From the NCBI GenBank assembly GCA_018715445.1, contig DVLP01000067.1, forward strand, positions 1 through 8,459: DNA of 8,459 nt, written 5' to 3'. A model generated the notes under the pieces. It had not been told where the DNA came from. It was given only the letters and a program-made list of their open reading frames with translations, and did not search any database. A program made the position numbers and the translations under genes. This document shows, piece after piece, positions 1 through 5,700 of this stretch. The number at the start of each line of letters is the position of its first letter. Position 1 is the first letter of the stretch. Origin of the DNA: Candidatus Avipropionibacterium avicola (lineage in GTDB: Bacteria > Actinomycetota > Actinomycetes > Propionibacteriales > Propionibacteriaceae).

Positions 1-16
1 TTCACCCCCTGACCGT

Positions 17-40
17 GGGGAAGTCGAGGGGTGGGTGGGG
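17..40 (+). other. Putative G-quadruplex motif upstream of the thioredoxin/TPR gene
   Basis: Four guanine runs lie in 24 nt: GGGG (17-20), GGGG (28-31), GGG (33-35) and GGGG (37-40), with loops of 7, 1 and 1 nt. This meets the standard four-run intramolecular quadruplex pattern on the coding strand, 39 nt before the chosen start codon at 79. If transcribed it would sit in the 5' leader; otherwise it would be in the promoter. High GC makes chance occurrence fairly likely, although two one-base loops are favourable for stability. No regulatory role is shown. Confidence 0.45.
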
Positions 41-63
41 TGTGCGAACCCGACGGCAACTCT

Positions 64-70
64 GGAAGGA
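64..70 (+). promoter_or_regulatory. Ribosome binding site deciding the start at 79
   Basis: GGAAGGA lies 8 nt before the ATG at 79. An in-frame ATG at 70 overlaps the site and an in-frame start at 31 lies inside the G-rich leader; neither has a purine-rich site at a usable distance. This favours 79. Confidence 0.7.
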
Positions 71-78
71 TGGGGGCC

Positions 79-1020
79 ATGAGTGCACAGCCTCCCGCAC
101 CGATGCCGTTCAGCCGCCCCGGAGCGGTCGACCTGTCGAGCCTGGTCAACAAGGCCAACACGCCGCCACCTCCGTCCGGCAAGCCGAAGGGTGGCCCGGG
201 CCGTTACGTCGTCGATGTCACCGAGGCCAGCTTCGATGCGGTGATGCGCAAGTCGACCGAGCACGTGATCGTGGTCGAGTTCCATTCGCCGCGGGCCGAG
301 GGTGCCGAGGCGTTGAGCCAGGCGCTGGTGCAGTTGTCCGACGAGGCCCAGGGCCGGTGGCTGCTCGCCCGGGTGAACGTCGACAACGAGATGCGGGTGG
401 CCCAGGCCCTCGGGGTGCAGGCCGTCCCGATGGTGGTCGGCGTCATCCAGGGCCAGCTCGCGCCGCTGTTCCAGGGGGTGCTGCCGCCCGAGCAGATCCG
501 TCAGTACCTCGACGAGCTGATGAACGCAGCGGTGAGCAATGGGGTCACCGGTCGTGCCGAGCCGTCGGTGCCCACCGTCGAGGAGGACGACGAGGACGAG
601 GAGGACCGTGATCCCCGCTTCGCGGCCGCCGACGAAGCGGTCGACGCCGGCGACTACGCCAAGGCGCGCGAGGAGTACGACAAGCTCGTCCAGGCCAACC
701 CGAACGATGCCGAGGCCGTGGCCGCCCGGGCCGCGATCGGTCTGCTCGCCCGCCTGGACGGGGTCGACCCCGATGCCGTCCTGGCCGATGCCGCTGCGAA
801 GCCGGACGACCTCGACGCCCAGTTGTTGGCTGCCGATGTCGAGCTCTCCAGCAACGAGGCCGAGAAGGCCTTCGACCGGTTGATCGGGCTGGTCCGGACC
901 CGTGCCGGGGACGAGCGCAACGCCGTTCGGCTGCGCCTGCTGGAGCTCTTCGAGACCCAGCCCCCGGAGGACCCGACCCTGCTGAAGGCCCGCCGCAACC
1001 TGATGTCCGCCCTCTTCTGA
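79..1020 (+). CDS. Thioredoxin-fold/TPR protein, YbbN (CnoX)-like, cysteine-free
   Basis: This is a 313-aa cytosolic protein with no signal peptide or membrane segment. A Pro/Gly-rich N-terminus (1-42) leads to a thioredoxin fold (about 43-150), a very acidic linker (about 167-178, nearly all Glu and Asp) and helical TPR-like repeats (about 181-313). The cis-proline loop survives as VQAVP with P117. The redox CxxC is replaced by SPRAEG (70-75) and the whole protein has no cysteine, so it cannot be an oxidoreductase. The layout matches the YbbN/CnoX co-chaperone family; from memory it closely resembles mycobacterial Rv1324, including the RNL-x-x-AL end. A chaperone or adaptor role is inferred from the family. 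The start at 79 is chosen for its GGAAGGA site. The gene converges on uxaC with a gap of about 40 bp and no visible terminator hairpin. Family assignment is strong; the cellular role is not. Confidence 0.88.
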   Translation: MSAQPPAPMPFSRPGAVDLSSLVNKANTPPPPSGKPKGGPGRYVVDVTEASFDAVMRKSTEHVIVVEFHSPRAEGAEALSQALVQLSDEAQGRWLLARVNVDNEMRVAQALGVQAVPMVVGVIQGQLAPLFQGVLPPEQIRQYLDELMNAAVSNGVTGRAEPSVPTVEEDDEDEEDRDPRFAAADEAVDAGDYAKAREEYDKLVQANPNDAEAVAARAAIGLLARLDGVDPDAVLADAAAKPDDLDAQLLAADVELSSNEAEKAFDRLIGLVRTRAGDERNAVRLRLLELFETQPPEDPTLLKARRNLMSALF

Positions 1021-1028
1021 GGTACCTC
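1019..1028. repeat. 10-bp perfect palindrome at the thioredoxin-gene stop codon
   Basis: GAGGTACCTC is perfectly self-complementary and overlaps the last two bases of the TGA stop. It has no loop and no T-tract, so it is not a rho-independent terminator. It may be chance. It is the only symmetric element in the short convergent gap between the thioredoxin gene and uxaC. Confidence 0.3.
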
Positions 1029-1059
1029 GGTCGGGGCACGATTCCAGCGGCAGCGCCCA

Positions 1060-2475
1060 GAGCTTGAAGGTCGAGGTCGGGATCGTGGTCACCAGATCGA
1101 GGATCACCTGGGCGGCGTCCTCCTCGGTCATCTGGTGGGTCACCACGCGCTGGGCGAGGTGGTTCGCGTCGCAGCGTCGGGCCATGTCGTGGCGGGCCGG
1201 GATCGACAGGAAGGCACGGGTGTCGTCGATGAAGCCGGAGCCCTTGTAGTAGCCGGCACTGTCGGTGACGGCATCCCGGAACCGCAGGATCGCTGCCGGG
1301 GTGTCGATGAACCACCACGGCACACCCACGTACACCGCGGGGTAGAAGCCGGCGAGCGGCCCGATCTCCTTGCTGAACGAGGTTTCGTCCACGGTGAACA
1401 GCACCAGGTGAAGGTTCGGATGGGTGCCGAAGGCGTTCAGCAGGGGAGTGAGCGGCTTGGTGAAGGCCGCGGTGTCGGGCAGGTCGGCGCCGACGTCGGC
1501 CCCGTACGCCTCGAAGGTCGGCTCGTGGTGGTTGCGGATCACGCCGGGGTGCAGCTGCATCACCAGGCCGTCGTCGACCGACATCTCGGCGAAGCGGTAC
1601 AGCATGTTGTGCCGGTACGCGATGGCCTCGGCGGCAGTGGCCTCGCCGCTCAGGCCGGCAGCGTGGATCCGCTCGGCCTCGGCCGGCTCCAGCGGTGTGG
1701 AGCCCGCGTCGGGGACACCGGAGTCGGTGGCGGTGCAGCCGTGCGCGATGAAGTGCTGCCGGCTCTGGCGCAGCGCGTCGAGCAACCCGCTGTACGTACG
1801 ACAGTCCGTGCCCGGACGGGCCGCCTCGAGGTCGTCGAGGGCACCGGTCCACCGTGGTGAGGACGGGTCCATGAACCGGTCGGCCCGCCATGTCGGCAGC
1901 ACCCGGCCACCGAAACCGGGATCGTCGGCGAGGGCCTTGTGGGCGGCCAGGTCATCGGCGGGGTCGTCGGTGGTGGCCAGCACCGCCAGTCGGAACCGGT
2001 CGAACAGTGCCCGCGGGCGGAACGAGTCGTCCTTGAGGCGCGCGTCGATCTGGTCGTAGATCGCGTCGGAGGTCTCGGCCGACAGGGCTTGGTCCACGTC
2101 GAAGAGGTCGGCCAGCTCGTGCTCCATCCAGTACCGGACCGGGGTGCCGAGGTAGCGGTGCCAGTTCTCGGCCAGGCGCCGCCAGATCTCGCGTGGGTCC
2201 TCCTGGGAGGCCACGCCGTGCTTGGCGCGCCCGACCTGGTCGCCGTCCACACCTGCCCCGGAGAACAACATCCGGGTGACGTAGTGGTCGGGGGTGATCA
2301 ACAGCTCGGCCGGATCACCGAAGGGCTGGTTGTCGACCAGCATCGATGGGTTCACGTGACCGTGCGGGGAGATGATCGGCTGGTCGGCGACCGAATCGTA
2401 GAGCCGCCGCGCCACGTCACGGGTCGTCGGATCCGCCGGGAGCAGTCGATCCGGGTGCGGGACGAAGCTGGCCAT
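1060..2475 (-). CDS. uxaC: Uronate (glucuronate) isomerase, expected stop codon missing
   Basis: UxaC is a cytosolic amidohydrolase-superfamily enzyme that interconverts D-glucuronate with D-fructuronate and D-galacturonate with D-tagaturonate, the first step of hexuronate use. From 2475 the frame reads continuously. Family marks are PDRLLPADP (8-16), the metal-binding HxH in ISPHGHV (H38 and H40), HGCTATDSG (245-253), MQLHPGVIRNHH (306-317) and PWWFIDTP (386-393). It reaches Phe-Lys-Leu at residue 472, the normal length and, from memory, the usual actinobacterial ending. The start has GAGGAG very close (2-nt gap). The oddity is that the next codon (1057-1059) is TGG, not a stop. No reading frame has a stop in the following 40 nt, and this frame stays open antisense to the thioredoxin gene to base 1. 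I give the expected mature end; the literal frame continues off the window. Function is secure; the 3' end is not. A separate leftward promoter is proposed at 2511-2540. Confidence 0.9.
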
Positions 2476-2510
2476 GTCTCCTCATTCCTGGTCAGGTATC
2501 GGTTTCTCAC

Positions 2511-2540
2511 ACCCTAGCCCTGTCCACCCCGGGTTGTCTC
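2511..2540 (-). promoter_or_regulatory. Candidate uxaC promoter
   Basis: On the minus strand GAGACA (2540-2535, four of six matches to TTGACA) is followed by an 18-nt spacer and TAGGGT (2516-2511), a common actinobacterial -10 form. Predicted transcription begins near 2504, giving a leader of about 30 nt that contains the GAGGAG site. Confidence 0.4.
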
Positions 2541-2580
2541 GGACGCCCCGGGCACCCTGCCGGGAGCTCGGGTCGATCCG

Positions 2581-2587
2581 TTAGGGT
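2581..2587 (+). promoter_or_regulatory. Candidate -10 box for the isomerase-uxuB operon
   Basis: TTAGGGT matches the TAGGGT box used on the other strand. Transcription would begin near 2594, leaving a leader of about 40 nt with the site GAAAGGA (2622-2628), 7 nt before the ATG. The -35 position (about 2558-2563, TGCCGG) is poor, so the promoter may need an activator or may be mis-called. Confidence 0.33.
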
Positions 2588-2635
2588 CGCTGCTGTGCCT
2601 CTGAGTGCTCCGGCGAGTCGCGAAAGGACAACGCC

Positions 2636-3484
2636 ATGAAGTTCGGTTACTTCACTGCAGCCACCCCGGACTGGACCCCCGACGAGGTGGTGACCCACCT
2701 CGCCGCCCAGGGCTGGGACGGCGTCGAGTGGCGCGTGGTCGACGATCCGGGAGCCGACGAGGTCGGGTTCTGGGCGGGCAACCGCGCCACCTGGCCAATG
2801 ACCGGCCTGGAGGACAACATCGACTCGATGCGGGAGCTGGCCGCACAGGCCGGCCTGGAGATCAGCGGCATCGGTGCCTACGCCCTGTGCAGCGACCACG
2901 AGAACGTGGAGCGCGTGCTGGCCGCGACCGCGGCGATCGGGGCCAGCCAGGTCCGGGTGCGGGTGCCCGGCGTCGGTGACGACGAGCAGTACGGCCAGGT
3001 CTTCGACGCGTCCCGGGAGCACTACCGCTGGGTGGCCGAGCGGGCCGCCGCCCACGGAGTGAAGGCCCTGCTGGAGCTGCACCACCGGACCATCACCGCC
3101 TCGCCCTCCTCGGCCATGCGGTTGCTCGACGGACTCGACCCGACACACGTGGGCGTCATCCACGACATGGGCAACCTGATCTACGAAGGCTGGGAACGCC
3201 CGCTGTGGTCGGCCCAGATGCTGGGCCCGTACCTGGCGCACGTGCACGTCAAGAACACCGTCTTCGAGGCGGCCGGCGTGGGCGACGACGGCACCCTGAA
3301 CTTCGCCCCGAAGGCGGCCGCCCTGCGTCGGGGCCAGGTCAGCCTGCGGACTTATCTCGCCGAGCTCGCCCAGGCCGGCTACGACGGCTGGGTGGTCTGC
3401 GAGGACTTCTCCACCGACCTCCCGTTGGCGCAACGCACCGCCGACAACCTTGCCTACCTGAAGGAGTGTGCACCCCATGCCTGA
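2636..3484 (+). CDS. Sugar isomerase/epimerase, xylose-isomerase-like TIM barrel
   Basis: This 282-aa protein belongs to the sugar phosphate isomerase/epimerase superfamily (AP_endonuc_2 fold, as in IolE, IolI and ketose 3-epimerases). The four usual metal ligands can be placed in order on barrel strands: E147 (LLELHH), D177 (HDMGN), H204 (HVHVKN) and E256 (CEDF), so a divalent-metal enzyme acting on a sugar or sugar acid is likely. It appears complete and cytosolic. GAAAGGA lies 7 nt before the ATG. Its stop overlaps the next start by 8 nt, so it is probably translated together with the UxuB-like reductase, and it is divergent from uxaC. Hexuronate or aldonate chemistry is therefore the best guess. 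It is too short for canonical mannonate dehydratase UxuA (about 350-390 aa), and I could not recognise that family's motifs. The exact substrate is unknown. Confidence 0.85.
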   Translation: MKFGYFTAATPDWTPDEVVTHLAAQGWDGVEWRVVDDPGADEVGFWAGNRATWPMTGLEDNIDSMRELAAQAGLEISGIGAYALCSDHENVERVLAATAAIGASQVRVRVPGVGDDEQYGQVFDASREHYRWVAERAAAHGVKALLELHHRTITASPSSAMRLLDGLDPTHVGVIHDMGNLIYEGWERPLWSAQMLGPYLAHVHVKNTVFEAAGVGDDGTLNFAPKAAALRRGQVSLRTYLAELAQAGYDGWVVCEDFSTDLPLAQRTADNLAYLKECAPHA

Positions 3485-4784
3485 CACCACCGGATCCGAC
3501 CTCCCTGTCCGGATCGTCCACCTCGGACTCGGTGCCTTCTTCCGGGCCCACCAGGCGTGGTACACCCAGCTCGCCAACGAGCTCGGTGGCCAGCAGTGGG
3601 GGATCAACGCCCTCACCGGTCGGCGACCCGACATGGCCGAGCTGCTCAACGCCCAGGACTGCCGCTACACCTTGATCGAGCGGGGACCTGACGGTGACCG
3701 TGGCATCGACATCCGCAGCATCGCCACCGCGGGGCCCGGCGCCGATCCCGACACCTATCGGGCCGCCATCAGTGACCCGGCCGTGGGGATCATCACCTCG
3801 ACGATCACCGAGAAGGGTTACCTGGTCGGTGACGACGATGCCGCTCGCATCCGTGCCCAGGAAGCCCCCGGCTCGGCGATCGGCCGGTTGGTCGACGGCC
3901 TGCGTGTCCGGATGGAGTCCGGCGGGGGACCGCTGGCGATGGTGCCCTGTGACAACCTGACCGCCAACGGTGAGCACACCGAGCGGATCGTGCTGGGCCT
4001 GGCCGAGCAGGTCAGCCCGGCACTGGCGGGATGGATCGACTCCAACGTCAGCTTCGTCTCCACCATGGTCGACCGCATCACCCCGGCCACCACGGACGCC
4101 GACATCGCCGACGCCGCTGAGCTGGTCGGGTGGGCGGACCAGGCACCGGTGGTCGCCGAGCCGTTCTCCGAGTGGGTCGTGGCCGGGCAGTTCCCGGTCG
4201 GGCGACCCGACTGGGACCGGGTCGGCGCCCAGTTCGTCGAGGACGTCGAGCCGTACGAGCAGCGCAAGCTCTGGCTGCTCAACGGTGGCCACTCGACCCT
4301 GGCCTACGTCGGACTGTCCCGCGGCCACGAGACCATTGCCGAGGCGATGGACGATCCTGCCTGTGTGTCTGCCCTGCAACAGGTCTGGGCCGATGCTGCG
4401 CCGTGCCTGCCCTTCGACCAGTCGGTGATCGACGAGGCCACCCAGGCCCTGACCGACCGGTTCGCCAATGCCCGGATCCGGCACCGCCTGGTCCAGATCG
4501 CCGGCGACGGCTCGCAGAAGCTGCCGGTCCGGTTGGTCTCGGTGCAGCGGGCCCGGATCTCGCAGGGTCTCGGGATCGGCGATGCCTTCCCGGTGGCCAT
4601 CGGCGCCTGGGTCAGCCATCTGGGCACCGACCAGGTCAACGACCCGCAGGCGGACTCGCTCCGGGAGTCCCTGGCCAGGCAGGGATCGAAGACCGAGCGC
4701 GCCCGTACGGTGCTCGCCTTCCTGGACTCCTCGCTGGCCGAGGACGACGCCCTGGTGTCGGCGGTCGCCGAGAACGTCGTCTGA
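3477..4784 (+). CDS. uxuB: Mannitol dehydrogenase family protein, probable D-fructuronate reductase
   Basis: This 435-aa long-chain polyol dehydrogenase uses NAD(H). The N-terminal nucleotide-binding motif is GLGAFFRAHQ (about residues 17-26). The family's catalytic K-x4-N-x2-H is intact as K264, N269 and H272 within KLWLLNGGHS. Related enzymes are mannitol 2-dehydrogenase, arabinitol dehydrogenase, tagaturonate reductase UxaB and fructuronate reductase UxuB. UxuB, which reduces D-fructuronate to D-mannonate, is favoured because uxaC is the divergent neighbour and supplies that substrate. UxaB is the main alternative. The ATG at 3477 is preferred, with AAGGAG (3461-3466) 10 nt upstream; a GTG at 3468 touches that site. 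The gene overlaps the upstream isomerase by 8 nt. It is somewhat shorter than typical 480-aa relatives but both halves are present. Fold is certain; substrate is inferred from context. Confidence 0.87.
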   Translation: MPDTTGSDLPVRIVHLGLGAFFRAHQAWYTQLANELGGQQWGINALTGRRPDMAELLNAQDCRYTLIERGPDGDRGIDIRSIATAGPGADPDTYRAAISDPAVGIITSTITEKGYLVGDDDAARIRAQEAPGSAIGRLVDGLRVRMESGGGPLAMVPCDNLTANGEHTERIVLGLAEQVSPALAGWIDSNVSFVSTMVDRITPATTDADIADAAELVGWADQAPVVAEPFSEWVVAGQFPVGRPDWDRVGAQFVEDVEPYEQRKLWLLNGGHSTLAYVGLSRGHETIAEAMDDPACVSALQQVWADAAPCLPFDQSVIDEATQALTDRFANARIRHRLVQIAGDGSQKLPVRLVSVQRARISQGLGIGDAFPVAIGAWVSHLGTDQVNDPQADSLRESLARQGSKTERARTVLAFLDSSLAEDDALVSAVAENVV

Positions 4785-4789
4785 GCCGA

Positions 4790-4807
4790 CGGAGTCAGCG
4801 GAGTCAG
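4790..4807. repeat. 9-bp tandem duplication between convergent genes
   Basis: CGGAGTCAG occurs twice in direct succession, followed by a further CG. The second copy supplies the TCA that is the stop codon of the minus-strand VOC gene. It fills most of the 19-nt gap after uxuB, and no terminator hairpin is visible. It is probably a slippage product. Confidence 0.5.
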
Positions 4808-5205
4808 CGCTCCCGGGCCGACAGCACGCAGAACTCGTTGCCCTCCGGGTCGGCGAGCACGGTGAACTCGGCATCGGCCGGTTGACCGACCTCCACGCGC
4901 CGGGCGCCGAGACCGATCAGCCGGTCGATCTCGGCGTCTCGGTCATCACTGAGGTGCGGTGCCAGGTCGAGGTGGAGTCGGTTCTTGACCGTCTTGTCCT
5001 CGGGCACCGGGACGAAGACCATCCCGGGGCCGACCGAGGTCCAGTTCTCGGCGGTCAAGGGCTCGGTCGGCAGGTGCTTGGGCAGGACGACCACTTCCTT
5101 CTCGAACTCCAGGAAGACCTGCATGTCGAGCGCCTCGGCCCACCAGTGGGCCTGGGCGTGCGGATCGTGACAGTCGATGACGAGGGTGTACCAACGAAGG
5201 CTCAT
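4804..5205 (-). CDS. VOC (glyoxalase/bleomycin-resistance-like) family protein
   Basis: This 133-aa protein has the VOC layout of two beta-alpha-beta-beta-beta modules. The first opens with YTLVIDCHDP (6-15, possible ligand H13) and a WWAEAL helix. The second has RLHLDL (76-81, H78) and ends with the DPEGNEFCVLS signature (119-129, E124). H13 or H78 together with E124 could bind a metal, but VOC proteins range from lyases and dioxygenases to drug binders, so no reaction is assigned. The longer open frame upstream to 5352 overlaps the phosphatase gene and looks like non-coding Arg/Ser-rich translation, so the ATG at 5205 is used. No good ribosome binding site precedes it; a -10-like CAGACT ends 6 nt before the ATG, suggesting leaderless expression. 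It is the last gene of the leftward run and converges on uxuB. Confidence 0.83.
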   Translation of the reverse strand: MSLRWYTLVIDCHDPHAQAHWWAEALDMQVFLEFEKEVVVLPKHLPTEPLTAENWTSVGPGMVFVPVPEDKTVKNRLHLDLAPHLSDDRDAEIDRLIGLGARRVEVGQPADAEFTVLADPEGNEFCVLSARER

Positions 5206-5211
5206 GGGCCC

Positions 5212-5240
5212 AGTCTGGCGTCCCCAACGGACAGGTTCAG
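5212..5240 (-). promoter_or_regulatory. Possible leaderless promoter for the VOC gene
   Basis: On the minus strand CTGAAC (5240-5235), a 17-nt spacer and CAGACT (5217-5212) resemble actinobacterial -35 and -10 elements. Only GGGCCC separates the -10 from the ATG, so transcription would begin at or next to the start codon. The weak Shine-Dalgarno sequence is consistent with this. The -10 lacks the usual leading T, so the match is modest. Confidence 0.28.
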
Positions 5241-5683
5241 TCCTGTTGCCCGGCGACCTGCTGGATCCATCGGCGCTGCCGACGGGTCTCGACGGCGCGT
5301 CGGTGGTACTGCTGGCGCACCCAGGTGACCGAGTCGTCCGCCGCGATCCCACCCATCACCGCGAGCACGGCCAGAGCGGTCCCGGTGCGTCCGACCCCAC
5401 CTCCGCAGGCGATCTCGACCCGTTCGGTCGCAGCGCGGTCGTACGCCTCCCGCAAGGCAGTCAGGGCGTCCGCGGTGGAGTCGGGAAGCCGGAAGTCGCG
5501 CCACCTGACCCACCGTGAGGCCCAGCGCTGTGCCGCTGGCTCACGACCCAGCAGATAGACGCCGAAGTCCGGGTCGGGACCGTCCGGGAGCGGTCGACGA
5601 AGACCGCGCCCACGGCAGCGACGGCCATCGGGGAACTCGACGATTCCCTCGCCTGAGGGCCAGAGGTGCATCGGGGTGACCAT
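5237..5683 (-). CDS. Small protein-tyrosine/dual-specificity phosphatase-like protein
   Basis: This 148-aa cytosolic protein carries the CX5R phosphatase loop as CGGGVGRTG, with C93 as nucleophile and R99 as phosphate-binding arginine. LPD (66-68), about 25 residues earlier, places D68 where the general acid lies in dual-specificity phosphatases. The residue before the cysteine is alanine, not the usual histidine. The following WVRQQYH-RRAVET segment (121-133) is a signature I associate with a small actinobacterial phosphatase family. The substrate is unknown and could be a phosphoprotein, phosphosugar or nucleotide. The ATG at 5683 lies 17 nt after the NUDIX stop and suggests an operon; only a weak GGGA precedes it. 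M5 (5671) is an alternative start. The longer upstream frame to 6085 is antisense-like and rejected. Confidence 0.82.
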   Translation of the reverse strand: MVTPMHLWPSGEGIVEFPDGRRCRGRGLRRPLPDGPDPDFGVYLLGREPAAQRWASRWVRWRDFRLPDSTADALTALREAYDRAATERVEIACGGGVGRTGTALAVLAVMGGIAADDSVTWVRQQYHRRAVETRRQRRWIQQVAGQQD

Positions 5684-5700
5684 CGTCCCAGCACCGCCCG

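Larger units (their letters stand above)
2476..2635. promoter_or_regulatory. Divergent uxaC / isomerase-uxuB control region
   Basis: These 160 bp separate the divergent starts and hold no gene. A TAGGGT box points each way, at 2511-2516 on the minus strand and 2582-2587 on the plus strand. CCCCGGG occurs twice (2527-2533 and 2546-2552, 19 bp apart, so on about the same helix face within two turns), flanking the proposed uxaC -35 at 2535-2540. Each copy contains the palindrome CCCGGG. A repressor bound there could block uxaC and perhaps the rightward genes, fitting shared induction by hexuronates. The operator role is inference, and GC-rich repeats arise easily by chance. Confidence 0.5.

Noticed and set aside
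1..1059. Continuation of UxaC as a genuine long fusion protein
   Set aside because: The translation beyond Phe-Lys-Leu is simply the antisense of a well-conserved thioredoxin/TPR gene and shows no domain. Reported as a stop-loss finding and not as coding sequence.
1000..1100. A frameshift near the uxaC end that would restore a stop
   Set aside because: All three minus frames were read across this stretch and none has a stop in 1021-1060, so a small indel alone would not give a normal ending there.
545..1891. 448-aa minus-strand open frame
   Set aside because: It is an Arg/Pro/Gly-rich out-of-frame shadow of uxaC and of the antisense of the thioredoxin gene. The uxaC frame itself carries the recognisable motifs.
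2410..2485. Short upstream ATG frame (about 22 codons) overlapping the uxaC start
   Set aside because: The ATG at 2485-2483 is out of frame with uxaC and lacks its own site. A leader peptide cannot be excluded, but nothing supports it.
3468..3476. GTG at 3468 as the uxuB start
   Set aside because: It is only 1 nt from AAGGAG, too close for initiation. The ATG at 3477 has 10 nt and begins closer to the conserved nucleotide-binding motif.
2507..3649. 380-aa minus-strand open frame opposite the sugar isomerase
   Set aside because: Low-complexity Gly/Val/His-rich translation with no domain; antisense to a clear enzyme gene.
3339..4874. 511-aa minus-strand open frame opposite uxuB
   Set aside because: No recognisable domain, and it lies wholly antisense to intact uxuB and the end of the isomerase gene. 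Such frames stay open because high-GC codons rarely give reverse stops.
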